Below, in pieces: positions 12,010 through 61,439 of a stretch of 64,000 nt of DNA. How positions within the stretch are numbered: the stretch's first letter is position 1; every line of letters begins with the position of its first letter. A model generated the notes under the pieces. That model saw nothing but the letters and a program-made list of their open reading frames with translations. It ran no database searches and was not told where the DNA came from. The position numbers were made by a program, and so were the translations under genes. This stretch comes from Artemia franciscana (lineage: Eukaryota > Arthropoda > Branchiopoda > Anostraca > Artemiidae), in contig NW_027062689.1 in the NCBI RefSeq assembly GCF_032884065.1, positions 1,798,001 to 1,862,000 of the forward strand. The letters are read 5' to 3'.

Positions 12010-12335
12010 AATACAAAATTCCACATTTTTGTAGATAGGAGCTTGAAACTTCTATAGTTGTGTTCTCTGATACGCTGAATCTGATGGTGTGATTTTCGTT
12101 AAGATTCTATGACTTTTAGGGGATGTTTGTCCCTATTTTCTAAAGTAAGGTAAATTTTCTCAGGCTCGTAACTTTTGATGGGTAAGACTAAACTTGATCA
12201 AAATTATATATTTAAAATCAGCATTAAAATGCGATTCTTTTAATGTAGCTATTGGTATTAAAATTCCGTTTTTTAGAGTTTTGGTTATTATTGAGCCGGG
12301 TCACTCCTTACTATAGTTCGTTACCACGAACTGTT
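12010..12335 (+). repeat. Second copy of the E-element terminal module
   Basis: This repeats 11672-11995 after a poly-A run: ATACAAAATTCCACATTTTTG through TAGTTCGTTACCACGAACTG. It is a tandem duplication of the ~325-bp 3' module, or a solo module inserted at the poly-A. Confidence 0.8.
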
Positions 12336-14368
12336 TGATTCCAACTCTCAGTCTGAAGCGCAACGCGTCCTGGTCTAGCCAATTTTCGCTGTTAAAGTGT
12401 TTATCTGTTAAAATGTTAAATCGTTGGTCTAAAAACGGGTCGAAGGATCGTTCGGGAAAGTGAACGGAACGCCTACCTGAGTTTTGAGAAAAGTTCTATC
12501 CAGCTGTAGGAACTCTTTTCTTGTGTAACTAGGGCTGCTATAACACCTAGTGGGAATAAGGTTCCGTATGTGTATTCCATTGTCGTTTCGTTGTATCTGC
12601 AAGGACTACCAGCCATAATTTAACAACACTCCAAAATCCTTACAAAAACCAAAGAGTATTAATATCGCAATAAACCTGATGAAAATGGAAAGTTAATTTT
12701 TCTATTAATGACCAAAAAAGGAGCTGTCAACCTGTCTCCTTGACTTTTTAGAATATATATTTAAACTGAATAGTTATAGTGAATAGTATGAATAGTGAAT
12801 GGTAAAAGCTGGTTATTACAAACCCTTCACATCTTAAACACTATTGCCCCTGGGCTATAAGCCTGCATAGTAAATGGAGATCCTGATTTTCAAAAATAGG
12901 ATTTTTCCTGCAAAAGTTTATCGTATTTTTTTTTTTACTTGGCAGAACTTCTGAATTTTGCTGAAAATTCATACTCTTTGATAGTCCGTTGATTTTTTAA
13001 TTAAAATGGAATAGTTGTGGGCATCAAGCCATGGATAATTGTATAAAAAGCCAAGACTTCCAATTGTTTAAATTTTGAAATTATTCACTTCATTCTTTCT
13101 ATGGAAAAATCGGCATTTTATATCGCTATTCAGGTTTGTGACTGCCCCCGATAATTAAGGCTTTCCTTTGGTATTCTCCGGCTTATTACTCTTTGCTTTT
13201 ATTTTAATATCTAGGTTTTTTTAATACCTAGGCTTTAGGTTTTCTATGCTAAAGAAAATTTGCTATTTATAAAGAAACTAAATGTACGCAGCTTTTATAT
13301 TTCTTCTCATATTTGGTATCAGTTTGAATTCTACTCAACATCTGTTTCAGTACTTCCATACGTAAAAGCATAATAAATTCTATTAAGTCCAATTTTGCAC
13401 TCTACTGTATTAACTCTAGTTTCTTCTTTCTTTTTTTACTTAGCTTATTCGCTTGTTTGTTTTTTTCTTCTCTTTTCTGTATCCTCTCCACATTCGTTGT
13501 TGATTCCCATAATCTTTGTCTTAGTAGCCTTTCCATGTATATCCAACCATCGTCAGCTTAGGAATGACTGTATTTAATCAAGTCCAAATGACCACATAAA
13601 TCTCTGATTTTTTTTTTTTTTACATGTTCCTGTTTTTTTTTTCTGTCAATAGAAAGTATTCCGACGGAAAATTCACGACGCGATTTTAATTGTTATTGAG
13701 CAAGCGAATATTCGAACATAAACTTGAAATATTATACTATTTTTGAAAGCTTCTAACCATTTGATAGGTAGAAGAAGAAAAAGAAAGACGCCCTTCCTTT
13801 TTGGCTCTGTAAAAAAAAAGGATGGACCTGATTCTGTAAGGTGTATTCTTACATGTTTGCATAGCAACAAGCGCAGCCAGCCAAAGTTTAATAATACTTC
13901 TTCAATAGCTAAAGATTAACGAATGCGTATATTGGGTTAGGTCGTATAACTATCAATTTAATGGGTTTGTTTGTTTTTGTACACCCCCTGCCCTTTCCGA
14001 AAAAATATTTCTACTTCTGTAATTCCGAAATAACGTCGACCGAAGATGGCTCTGTAACTGTCATAGAAGCTCTTATTTTTCATTTTTCTCAACTTAATAT
14101 AGTGGATGTCTTATTTTTGCTAAGAAAATAGTTACTTCAATCAATTAAAGAATCTTAACTGGCAACATTGATAAGAATTTCCGTCTCTTGGATATATGGC
14201 TGCAATGCAAGGATTTGATTAATTATAAGGTGACTATGACATCTGCAAAAAAGGATCACATTTAACTGCCAGGATTCATCAGAGATATGCCACCAGCCTG
14301 TATGAGTTTTGGTGCATTGTTTTTTGTTTATTTTTTTACCATTTAATAATTTATTTTCTCTTTGTTAG
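12336..14368. other. Sequence upstream of first supported exon
   Basis: The upstream coding exon or exons of the BTB-zinc finger gene must lie here or further left, because no in-frame ATG exists in the exons at 14369 or 16917. I found no convincing exon, promoter or CpG-like signal in this AT-rich stretch. Confidence 0.4.
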
Positions 14369-51287
<36,919 letters not shown>

Positions 51288-51455
51288 AAAAAAGTAAGGT
51301 GTTCTATAAGGATGCGTGCTCTTTGTATTTGTAAGTATCTTTAAATAGAGGAATATTAAAAGCTAAACAAAAATTTTCAGACTATGCTGTTGATTTTCCT
51401 GTAGCCTCTTCTGTGCATTGTCCTCTACATTGTTTCACATACATGTTCCAATCAA

Positions 51456-51461
51456 AATAAA
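51456..51461 (+). terminator. Polyadenylation signal AATAAA
   Basis: First canonical AATAAA after the stop codon, 169 bp downstream, in CAAAATAAAATG. Confidence 0.55.
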
Positions 51462-52480
51462 ATGATTAACCAAAGGAAGGAAGTAAATATGTGTCAAAAT
51501 TTTAGGGTGCATTCCAGAAGTCAGTTATTATTAATGGAAATGAATTATTTATAATTGTTTAGGTTCCTAAGGACTAGATATTAAAAAGAAAAACGAACAA
51601 TTTTTTGAATTGCATGTGCAGGACAATATGTTAACACCTTTTATATACTTTGAGCATAGAAAGGATAAAATTTACAATCTACAATTTAAGGATGAGGATA
51701 ATATTCAAAGTAGACTATCATAAATGCTAATAGGCTTCTTTGAATTATCCTCTATCAAGGATAATTCAAACTAATAAGATTATCGATTCCTGTTTGTCCT
51801 ATCAACAAAAACAACGTGCTGTTATCTCACTATCTTATATCGTATTTGGTTTGATATTTAAAATTTTTGAATTACGTAAGATATATTAATTGAAAATTTT
51901 AAGCTAGAATAGTAATTTTCTATATATAGACGTTTTCTAGATTCGCTAATCTTGTGAGTGTTCGATAAGTTTGAATGTGTCATAGATACTTAAAAACAAT
52001 ACGACCACTGCAGGAGAGGAAAATAACGTAATTTACGCTCTTAAAATGTATAGTACCGAATGTGATAAACAAATGGAACAGATCTCTCAGCGTTGAAATT
52101 TTATCTGTGGAACCCTGGTTAAGCTGATATCGATCAAATTATTTTTACTTTTTACTTTTCAAACCACTTTTTAGATTTAAATATTAATGTTTCTGACAAC
52201 AATAAATTAGTTTTTAAATATATAAATATAGTGGATGATTTCGATGTTGAAGTAATTAATTTTTCTGTTCCCATCACATGCTCACCCTTTTACTCACAAT
52301 TATTTAAATATGCAAGTATTTACAGTAATATACGGACTTCAAAAATATACGTCAAATTTTACGCCAAAGACTGATCTTGATAAGTTTTTCCGTGAATTAA
52401 ATAACTGGGCAATTCGAATTATTTAATTTTCTATGTAATGAACTGCTATTCACTCCGCTGCCCTGAAAATAAGAAATTGT
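51462..52480. other. Intergenic, no feature
   Basis: AT-rich sequence between the gene and the downstream LINE. A short inverted motif (GAATTATCC...GGATAATTC) lies near 51745-51770. Confidence 0.5.
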
Positions 52481-54830
52481 TTTCTGAGAAAATGCATAAC
52501 AGTGTAGCTAACTCTGCAAGAAATGGACAGTAATAGGAACATTTCAGTTGTATCCTGGAACATTAACGGCGAAGTTTGTGAAAAGCTTCCTCTTCTAGAG
52601 TCGCTGGTAGAGCAATTCGGTATCGTATGCCCCCAAGAACATTTTCTTTCCTGTGACCGGTTGCTCCTTATAGACTTACCTACCGCTCTTGCCACAGTGT
52701 CTTCAGCAGCATTTTGCCAGCAGAACCGAGATCGCCCCAGCGGAGGCCTCGCAATTCTAAGCAAGTATCAACTCTAAACCCTATAAGTTAGTGAATGCTG
52801 TGTCGCCGTAGCTTTTAATGATCTTGCTGTCATACATGTGTACTTACCTACTAACTATGGTGACTAAGCTTTTGAGGCTCGTTTCGCCTCTGCTTGTCAG
52901 AAGCTAGCAAAGTTTGCTAAGAAAACCCTCCGTTCTTTTCATAGATGTTTTAGGTGATTTTAATTGTGATCTAACCCATTCTGAACGCCCACGTTCTGAA
53001 ACTATTACAAGTATGCTGCCTCCCTCATTCTCATTACTTAGAATTGCATACATATCACAGACTAGCACTACGTCATATCTGGACCATGTACTGTATTCAG
53101 GCAGCCAAGTCCAATGTGTGACAGTAATGGACGATCAGGCCACCAGCGACCATATCCCTATATGTGTCTTGATACCCGTCGTGGGTACCAAAGCTGATGA
53201 CTCAGCCCAAGTGGTTCTTGAAGAAGATATGGAGTAACTTATGTGTACCAGAATGTCGTGAGTCTGCGACGGTATCCTAGTGAAACTGAAGGTTCCATAC
53301 CATCTGTTACAGCCAAATCTCAACCTAAGTGAAAATGAATTAAGGTTAAAATTAAACCTGTACTGTGAGCAAATAATATGTGCACTGAAATGTTCTGATA
53401 TGGCTGCAATTCCAGTGAGGCGGATATGTTGCAAGAGTGAGAAATACAGGTGATCTAGTAACCCAGTTCTAGTATCGGCCTGTGTTACGGCGAAGTGGTG
53501 GTTGCAGCTCTGGGACAAGTGCGAGAGGCCAAGGACCGGGGTTGTAAATGCGGTCCGGATTTATTCTAAGAGAATATTTAGGAATGCTCTGCAGGATCAT
53601 CTAGCGGCGGTCAAGTCGATTACTTTCCAGAAAATTATAAATGACCCTAATTACCTTTGGGAATCTCGCCCTCTTTCTGAGAAGCAGAACCATGAGGGCC
53701 CCGATAGCATTCCAGAGTTTGAGTGGGTTGCCCATTTCATAAGTCAGTTTGTAAAACCCAACAGCAGTGTAGAAATTTCTTTCGATAGTGAGATGGCCTC
53801 GTTGCTTGATTCCTGTCAAAAACCAAATTCTGTTGTGATAACACCATCTGCTTTTAAGGAGGCTGTGTTGAAGCTTAGAAAAAAGAAATTCTCGGCTGGC
53901 GCTGACAGTATTTGTGCTGAGTATTTTATTGCTGCAAGTGACCTCCTCTATAATCATCTTGCATTACTTTTTCAAATGTTTTTTAACGTTGGTGTCGTTC
54001 TGGACAGCTTATGCATTGGAGTGAATAGGCCAATTCAGAAAAAGAAAAAAAAATTATCATGTTCATCATATAGGCCAGGGACTGTGTCAAGTGTTTTTGC
54101 GAAGATATTTGAGCTTCTGATTGTTGACCACTTAAAAGAAAAGTATATTATGCCACCATTCCAGTTTGGTTTAGATTGCTTCCAGGCCCTTAAAAGTCTC
54201 TGTAATATACTGAGAGATAATGAAGGGTCTAGGAGCACTCTGGCATACAATGTTATGAATGCTTTGGTTCTCTTTTCCACTCGCAGGCCATGTTGGAGTT
54301 GCACAGCCTTGGTGTTAGTCTTGATGTAATTTTCCCATTATGTTATATGTATAGGCATCTAAAAGTTCGTTTGAAGTTGGGAAATGTACTTTCAGATAGT
54401 GAGCTCCCTGTTTACGTCGGAATAAAGCAAGGAGCCATCACATCACCGATTATCTTCAACAACGCGTCTCTTCCTGCGCAGATTGGCCTACCTATTAGTT
54501 GCATTTCAAAAGGGATGGATACATCAGTGCTTTGTTGTGCGGACGATCTGTTAAATCCGTGCTGGTCAATAGCTAGTCTTCAACGGAGTTTTGATAACCT
54601 ATCTGATAGATATCTACAAATAGGACTAAGTATGAATGCTGCGAAGTCCCAAGTCCTCTTCTTTAATTTACACGGTAGTTATATGCCCGATAGTGTCTGT
54701 TTAGGTGATAGTTAGGTGGCACCCACCATAGTACTAACATATTTAGGTCTCCCGATTGGGTCTTCGATTAAGAATACTTCGATTCGAATCCGTGCCAGCT
54801 TGAAGGTTGTTAAATTATAATGGTTCCCAG
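52480..54830 (+). pseudogene. Decayed APE-type LINE (endonuclease and RT)
   Basis: The plus-strand order is ISVVSWNINGEVCEKLPLLE (APE endonuclease start, 52545), CPQEHFLS (52629), GDFNCDLTHSE (52953), SYLDHVLYSG (53074), ATSDHIPICVLIP (53140; endonuclease end), then an RT domain with LRKKKFSAGADSICAEYF (53870), SSYRPGTVSSVFAKIFELL (54065), PPFQFGLDC (54155), GIKQGAITSPIIF (54420), CCADDLLNPCW (54535, with YADD changed to CADD) and YLGLPIGSSIKNT (54740). At least four frame breaks or stops occur. The usual length would be several kb with an upstream ORF1, which I do not see. The same family gives the fragment at 44560-44845. Confidence 0.88.
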
Positions 54831-55960
54831 AGACCAATAAAGCTGTTTATCTTATTAGCTACTTGGGATTTCTGGGACATAGGACTGTTCTAAAATTGCT
54901 TTTTGAATTCTTCTAGCAAGGACAGATCTAATCTCATTTTGTACGTGTTTTTGATGACCCTAATATGCATGTATTTCACAAGCTTCATGTATCACAGGAA
55001 TATCACAAAGAACTTATGATAGGCGGGTCACTTGCCTCGAGCAGGAATTTAAAGCACCGAAACCCATATAGGCAAGTGTGTATCCTCTGAGAAGCTCTGG
55101 TAGAAAGTTATACCTTGGGGATAACTCATTAGATTTGAGGTGTTTTACTTTCGATTTGATGATGGCTTACATTTACTAATGGCAATGTTGCATGTCCATG
55201 GACCCTTCTTGTTGGTTGATTGTGTTTACCTGTACTATTTGTCCTAGGTGATTGGATGGGTGAGTAGGGTCCAGGTCTTGTTCAGGTGCTTATCTTTCTT
55301 AATTATTAACGTAGGAAAATTTCATAACTCTTCATTGTGTTTCTATGTTAACTTTGCAATTTGCACAAGAATGTTAAATGGCAGAAGGGTTTTACTAAGA
55401 GTAATTGGTATAATTTGGTAATATTGCTATGCAATTCATCCGAGTTCAGCTCTTGTTTTTCTTGTATCTCATGACAATGTTGAATATAAACATTTAGTTC
55501 GACATGGTTCTAGGTAACATGTGTGAAAAATAAAGAAGATCAAATTGTTACTAATTTCTTCTTTTACTTTTGTAACTTGAATATTTCGGTAGGGGGGGGG
55601 GGGGGTAGGGCTTGGTAACTCAAATATGCGTAATTGGACTTTTTTTCGCTTTAGGATCCGAGGCATGGATATTCCATTGAACCTCGATCGTATGTTAGCC
55701 TATTGGTCATCCAGGTTGCAGCAGTAGCTAGCACCCTAGTAAGAGACGATCACGTCCCATACTAAGAAATACAATAACCCATAACTCCTAAAAATAGTGT
55801 CAAATCGAAACACAATGTACACTATTAGAACCACTTGTCAGAAGCACCTATATAGGAAACTTACAGTCTCTTGGCTTGAACAACAAAGAAAATATGTCGG
55901 CTTGAAAAACAAAGTGGCTTGTTGAAGTACAATAAAAGAAAGGAAACCAAAACAAACATG
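54831..55960. other. Intergenic, low content
   Basis: Possibly the worn 3' end of the LINE up to about 55070. There is a G-run at 55593-55605. Nothing else was recognised. Confidence 0.4.
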
Positions 55961-55962
55961 TC

Positions 55963-56348
55963 AGTACTAGACTATATGTCAGTTCTTCTAAGCTTTATTG
56001 ACATAAAAACTTACCATATGTCATTATGGGTAATAAAGAACATCCATTCATTCAATTAAAAGCGCAAAAAGCTATTAAACAATTTTGAAGGAAGTTTTGA
56101 TTTGATTTTTCTTGTTTTTTTTTTTTGGGGGGGGGGGGGTTATATAAACCCCCATATATATAAAACAACCCCCCCCCCCCAAAAAAAAAAAAAAAAACAA
56201 GAGAAATTAAATCAAAACTTCCTTCAAAATTGTTTAATAGCTTTTTGCGCTTTTAATTGAATGAATGAATGTTCTTTATTACCCATAATGACATATGGTA
56301 AGTTTTTATGTTAATAAAACTTAGAAGAACTGACATATAGTCTAGTAA
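55963..56348. repeat. Large near-perfect palindrome with homopolymer core
   Basis: The left arm starts TACTAGACTATATGTCAGTTC (about 55965) and includes ACTTACCATATGTCATTATGGGTAATAAAGAAC. The right arm is its complement, ending at TAGTCTAGTA (56347). Arms are about 170 bp with few mismatches. The centre is T-run, G-run, TTATATAAACCCCCATATATATAA, C-run, A-run. It looks like a recent MITE or foldback with GGGG/CCCC and TTTT/AAAA at the arm tips. Confidence 0.9.
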
Positions 56349-56354
56349 AAATGT

Positions 56355-56860
56355 GGTTTGAGCTCAAACAAATTGCTATACAAATGATTCTTTCACTATC
56401 CGACTAAAAAATATGTCTGGATTTTGAATCCGAAAAGTTTACCACCCTATCTTTATTACTAATTTGATTTTTTTTTTTTTAGGTTGAATTTGAGGTTGAG
56501 GCAAAATATGTCGACTGAGTAAATACCAGCAAGTGGGATTAGATATGTCATTTCTATTCCCATTTTTTTTGCTGATGAACATGAAACTAAATGTCAAAAG
56601 CCAAAAGAATTATTTGGGGCTTAAAGCTTCGAGAGAGAATGAGGTTGAGGGAGAGTTTCTAGGAAAATTGTGAAAAAAAAGGGATCAACCTCAAACAAAT
56701 TGCTATACAAATGATTCTTTCACTATCCAACTAAAAAATATGTGCTAATTCTAAGTCCGAAAAGTTTGCTGCTCTAGCTCTTTCACAAATTTGATTATTT
56801 TTTTTTTTTTTTAGGTTGAGGTTGAGGGTGGATTTTTTAATATAAAGAATGCTGTCCTGA
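56355..56860. repeat. Two-copy ~330-bp direct repeat
   Basis: CAAACAAATTGCTATACAAATGATTCTTTCACTATCC at 56366 recurs at 56695, followed in both by (C/A)GACTAAAAAATATGT, a poly-T run and TTTTAGGTTGA(A/G). Confidence 0.8.
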
Positions 56861-57916
56861 ATATGGGATGATTTTCAAAAGTTTTATTTGTTTTGCTCTG
56901 CTACTTTCTTAAAATTCTCAAAAAAAGTTGTCGAGGAAGCAATTATTATTTTTGATTTGTTGCCCATCAAAATTAGAAATTTGCAAAGACAGAGTGTATA
57001 AAAAAAAGAAAAGTGGAAGAAAAATTGTCACTATGAAACCACATAGGTATGAAACCTCAGTAGTAGGCTAAACCCCATTTGATTACATCAGTTTTAATTT
57101 CGTTTAGTCTTCTTTAGCACCTTGGAAAGGATCTGGGATACAGTACTTCTTCAATATAATGCTGATTCTGTGCCACATGCGGAGACATAAAATGAGCTTA
57201 GCATACCTGTAGAGTGAGCTTCGTTCAGTGTCCTGAAGATAGTTACAAAAGAGAGTTAGAGTGACCAGATAAGGGTTGGTGTAGTGCATTTAGCCGAGCA
57301 AGCAAGAAACTGTTGTCAGGATCCTAGTTGGCAATGATTAACCCGTGCGGTGTCCGAAGGTGAGAATACCAGTAACCAAAAGGTAAACAAGGGTACGAAG
57401 GTACAAGTAACTGAAAAGTATTACCTTTAAGTGTAGAATTGAAAAGTTAAGTCGGATGCATTGAAAAGTTAGTTTCAAACAACTATTTTAAAAAAATTTC
57501 CTTGGGTCTCCTCAAGGTGTCCCCCCGTTTCCTCTAGCCTGGTATGTTTGCACAGTTTTTTTTCTGCAGAAAACTGTTGATTTTCCATATTCGTTTACGG
57601 TCACCGTATTAACATATCCATGTAATAGCTTGCTCTGTAAATAAGAAAAAAGGTGCCCAGACAGAAAAAATTTGTGAATGATATGCTTTATTAGCGTTTT
57701 AAGCTAGTGATCTTAGTATTATTTCATGTAGTTTTCTGGAATTATTTTCAGAATCCTTAGACTATTTTGTCATCGTCGACATCAGTTTTTGCACATCCAC
57801 ATGTTGAGCAAACCTAAAAAAAAATAAGTGACAGTGAAACAAACAAACTTGCAGAGCTGACAATCATGTACTAGCTGTATATGAAGCACCTTTAGTCAGT
57901 TTTAGAAAAAACTAGA
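56861..57916. other. Intergenic, no feature
   Basis: AT-rich, no gene or structured repeat recognised. Confidence 0.5.
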
Positions 57917-58187
57917 TCTACGTTGCATGGGCAACGTGAGGTGTTGCGGCAACGTTTGTTCGGCTTCGCCGAGTAAAGTGTTGCGAGAGCAACACTTTGG
58001 TTTTGTTTCCTCGCTTCGATTAAACGCTGAAGTTGTTAATCTGTAAGGATCTTAAAATAAATACTATAGACACCTGCATCATAAAGTTATACGTGAGTTT
58101 GTAGAGTGAAGAAAACATAGCTGCGACTCTACTGAATTGTTTCCATCTGTATTGGTTGCGTAAATAGTTGGTTCTCCAAATAAGGAT

Positions 58188-58299
58188 TAAAGTCAACTGC
58201 AGTATTTGCTACTGGGATTCATCTTATCCCTATTTGATATTAATCTTATCTCCGTCGAGATAAAAATAGTTCCAGTAGCAAATACTGCAGTTGACTTTA
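58188..58299. repeat. 28-bp perfect inverted repeat
   Basis: TAAAGTCAACTGCAGTATTTGCTACTGG (58188-58215) and its exact complement (58272-58299) flank a 56-bp spacer that itself holds CTTATC...GATAAG-like pairs. Confidence 0.9.
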
Positions 58300-58359
58300 A
58301 AATCTGTATAATATAAACAGGGAAAATTTATAACAGGAATACCCCTTTTACATTTTAGC

Positions 58360-60230
58360 CGAATCTTACTTACAAGTCCATCTCCCCGTGATGGACATGG
58401 TACCGTATCGTTATCAAGGCCTATCGATCGCCGTTGACAAACAAAATTCTATCTATTAGTTCAAAAGTTGATTTTTGAAAAGAACTATAGGTACACCAAG
58501 TAGCCAAAATCGCTAACCCCTCATTGCCGAACACGACTATGGTCTAACAGTCTATTGTTGCTTACAAGTGTTTTACATGTCTCACAATTGCAATCGGCCT
58601 ATTTTGGGTTTCAGTGTCTACCTTACTACTGAAGTTGTCAACCCATCTAAACTTTCAAAATGTATCTCGTGAAGGAAATAACTACTTACAAGTCCATTTC
58701 CCTCCGATAGACATGGTACCATATCGTTTCGACCATGAAATACACTGGCAAAAAATAATAGGTATACCAACTACCAAAATCTGCTAACCCTTCATCACAG
58801 AGTAACACTTTGGTTTTGTTACTTCGCTATCTGTTACACGCTGAACTTGTCAACCCACCTAGGTTCTGAAAATGATATGTTCCAAAAAGAGTTTTTTCCT
58901 GAGCTGATGACACAATCCGTAATCACATGGCTATATGTTAAGTCAGGTTTTAAAGAAATACAGAACATCGAAAACAGGGACTAAATTGACTTTGCAGACG
59001 GTTGAACTTTATCCTTTTCAATCGTAGACATTGGGACTGGTGAAAAATTGCGACATCTTATACAACCTATTGGGTATTATGAAGCTGTCCGTAACTGTTC
59101 ATGACCATTGGATGACCTTTATCCTTTTCAATCGTAGACATCGTGATGGATGAAAACTTGGAACAATATCTTATATAATCTAGTTGGTATTATAAAGCTA
59201 TCCGTAACTTTACAGGATCAAAATACCATAGATGATACTCTATTAATTATTACGAAAACTTGGGACATTATCTTATACGACCTATTGGGTATTATGAAGC
59301 TGTCCGTAACTGTTCATGACCATTGGATGACCTTTATCCTTTTCAATCGTAGACATCGTGATGGATGAAAACTTGGAACAATATCTTATATAATCTAGTT
59401 GGTATTATAAAGCTATCCGTAACTTTACAGGATCAAAATACCATAGATGATACTCTATTAATTATTACGAAACTACCTCATTGTATCGTTTGCACCCGTT
59501 GCGTAAGTGAGTGATAGACCATCGATACAAACTTTCTTGCCGTCAGATTTACAGAGATCGAATACAATGTGCACCAATTTGCACAAATTTCTAGCCCAAA
59601 GTGAACCGATTCTTACTTACAAGTCCTTCTCCCGTGATAAGACATCAATTTCACCGGAAACAAATAAATGGGTACACCAACTAGCAAAAGTTTCAAACCC
59701 CTCATCACTGAAGATGATTGTAGCTTAACAGCCGATTATTACTTACAAGTCCCCTACATGTCTTACTTACCAACACTGGAACCAAATTGGTCTTATCATC
59801 AAATACACCGGAAACAAATAATAGGTACAGCAACTCGCAAAAGTTGCAAACCCCTCATTGCAACTAGCAAAAGTTGCAAACCCCTCAACGCTGAAGATGA
59901 TTGTAGCGTAACAGCCGATTATTAATTACAAGTCCCCTACATGTCTTACCACTGGAACCAAATTGGTCTTACCATCAAATACAACGGAAACAAAAAATAG
60001 GTACACCAACTAGTAAGAGTTGTGAACCCCTAATTTCCGAGGATGATTATGAGCTAACAGCCGACTGTTGCTTACAACTCCCCTATATGTCTCACAATTG
60101 GTATCGGCCTATTTTTGGTTTCAGTATGTACCTTACTACTGAAGTTGTCAACCCCTTTAAACTTTCAAACTGGTATATCTCATGAAGGAATTTTTGTACA
60201 AAAAAATGGATGACATATACTTTGATCGCT
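58360..60230. repeat. Internal degenerate tandem repeats of the Helitron candidate
   Basis: Recurrent blocks are ACTTACAAGTCC(A/C)..., GGTACACCAACTAGCAAAA-TT, AACCCCTCAT-.CGA-GATGAT and CCTTACTACTGAAGTTGTCAACCC (58620 and 60130). They form worn units of a few hundred bp. Confidence 0.75.
59055..59481. repeat. 215-bp tandem duplication
   Basis: The text CCTATTGGGTATTATGAAGCTGTCC...TTAATTATTACGAAAA repeats with offset 215 (for example ATGACCATTGGATGACC at 59101 and 59316) and is practically identical. Confidence 0.93.
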
Positions 60231-61439
60231 CATCAAAAGCTATCGACTGCCGTCGAAAAAAAATCTATCTGTCTTAGTTCAAAAATTGACTTTTTTGCCG
60301 TAGGCCATTCTAACGTCATCACTTAGAAAGGAGCAAAGGATAAACTCTAATTTCTTTAGCAATGAGAGAACTTTTAAAGTTTAAGAGGCACATCTGATAC
60401 CATTTCTCTACCGCAATCCCAAGTGCTAAAAACCGAATGATAAACTCAGCTGAAATCACGAACAGAAATGGGTAGAAACAATAGATGGCAGCACTTTCGG
60501 ACCCGTGGGAAAATCCGCTTTTTTGCTTCTCTAAATTTTTCTATTTATCACTCAAAGAAGATATATTGGCTGTGGGGCAGGGTAACTGTCGCATATATTT
60601 AACACTTATAGATTTTAGTCCATCTTCAATTTGAAACTGGTGCCTGCCTGCTTGCCTGCTAGAACGGAGCTTTCCACTCGAAAGCAGAAACATGGTTTGA
60701 TGAAACGAAAGCTTGGCTGCATAACTTCAGATAGTCCTCTCTGACATAGGCTATACAACTCCTCTTCACTTCACACACTATAGGCTCTGGCTCAAGGACA
60801 AGCAAAAACCATCCTTTTTGGCCCCAGGCAAGAGTTCTACGAAGCTTTCCAAAATGTAAAGTCATATTCATCAATCCGGCCTAAGGCCCACACTTTCCGT
60901 AAAAACCGCAGAGGTTAGACCCTTACCACTTTCTAGGAATAAGCTGAAATCGGGGTGCTAGAAAAAAAAAAAAAAAAAAAAAACACGACAAAACCAAAGT
61001 GTTGCTCTCGCAACACAATTAATTCTAGTGAATTGTTGTTTTTAACCGTTAGATTTCTTTAATCCAAGCCCTTTGCTCTAGCTAAATTCCTGACTGTAGG
61101 TCAAAATAAAACGTCCCCCCAGAAAAATGTTGCCTCCTTTTTTTCTTAAGGGGATTCAATACCATAAACAATCAACCCATCTCGTCCATTATAAACTCTT
61201 TTAGTTTGTATGGCCAAACTTGATTGGGTGGTCTTGCCGTAACTTGTAGAGTATGGATAAGCGATCCAAGTAAACGGAAGAAAACTAAAACCCGGCATCT
61301 ACTTTCCCTGAAATCTAGAAAAATCCTTGTAACTTCTCTTGTTTTGTGCCAGAGATGGATATATTTAGTTCTAGAGAAACTTCTATCATTTGGAAACGTA
61401 AATTCTCTATTTTGATCAAACGGAGCAGAATTTTTTTTT

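Larger units (their letters stand above)
57917..61028 (+). mobile_element. Candidate non-autonomous Helitron (~3.1 kb)
   Basis: It begins TCTACG directly after an A (57916) and ends CTAG directly before a T (61029), as Helitrons do. A 7-bp stem hairpin GTGTTGC-TCTC-GCAACAC lies 8 nt before the CTAG end. The 5' end carries four hairpins in a row (CGTTGC-ATGG-GCAACG; GTTGC-G-GCAAC; TCGGC-TTC-GCCGA; GTGTTGC-GAGA-GCAACAC). The 29-bp text GTGTTGCGAGAGCAACACTTT plus GGTTTTGT (57980-58008) recurs inverted at 60986-61015, a subterminal inverted repeat seen in Helentron-like elements. The interior is tandem repeats with no Rep/helicase frame. Confidence 0.6.

Noticed and set aside
13395-13577. Small plus-strand frame as missing first exon
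   Set aside because: Hydrophobic low-complexity translation with no donor in the phase exon 1 needs and no similarity to a BTB protein N-terminus.
53135-54304. Minus-strand open frames of 89-127 residues
   Set aside because: Antisense shadows of the plus-strand LINE, whose endonuclease and RT motifs are clear.
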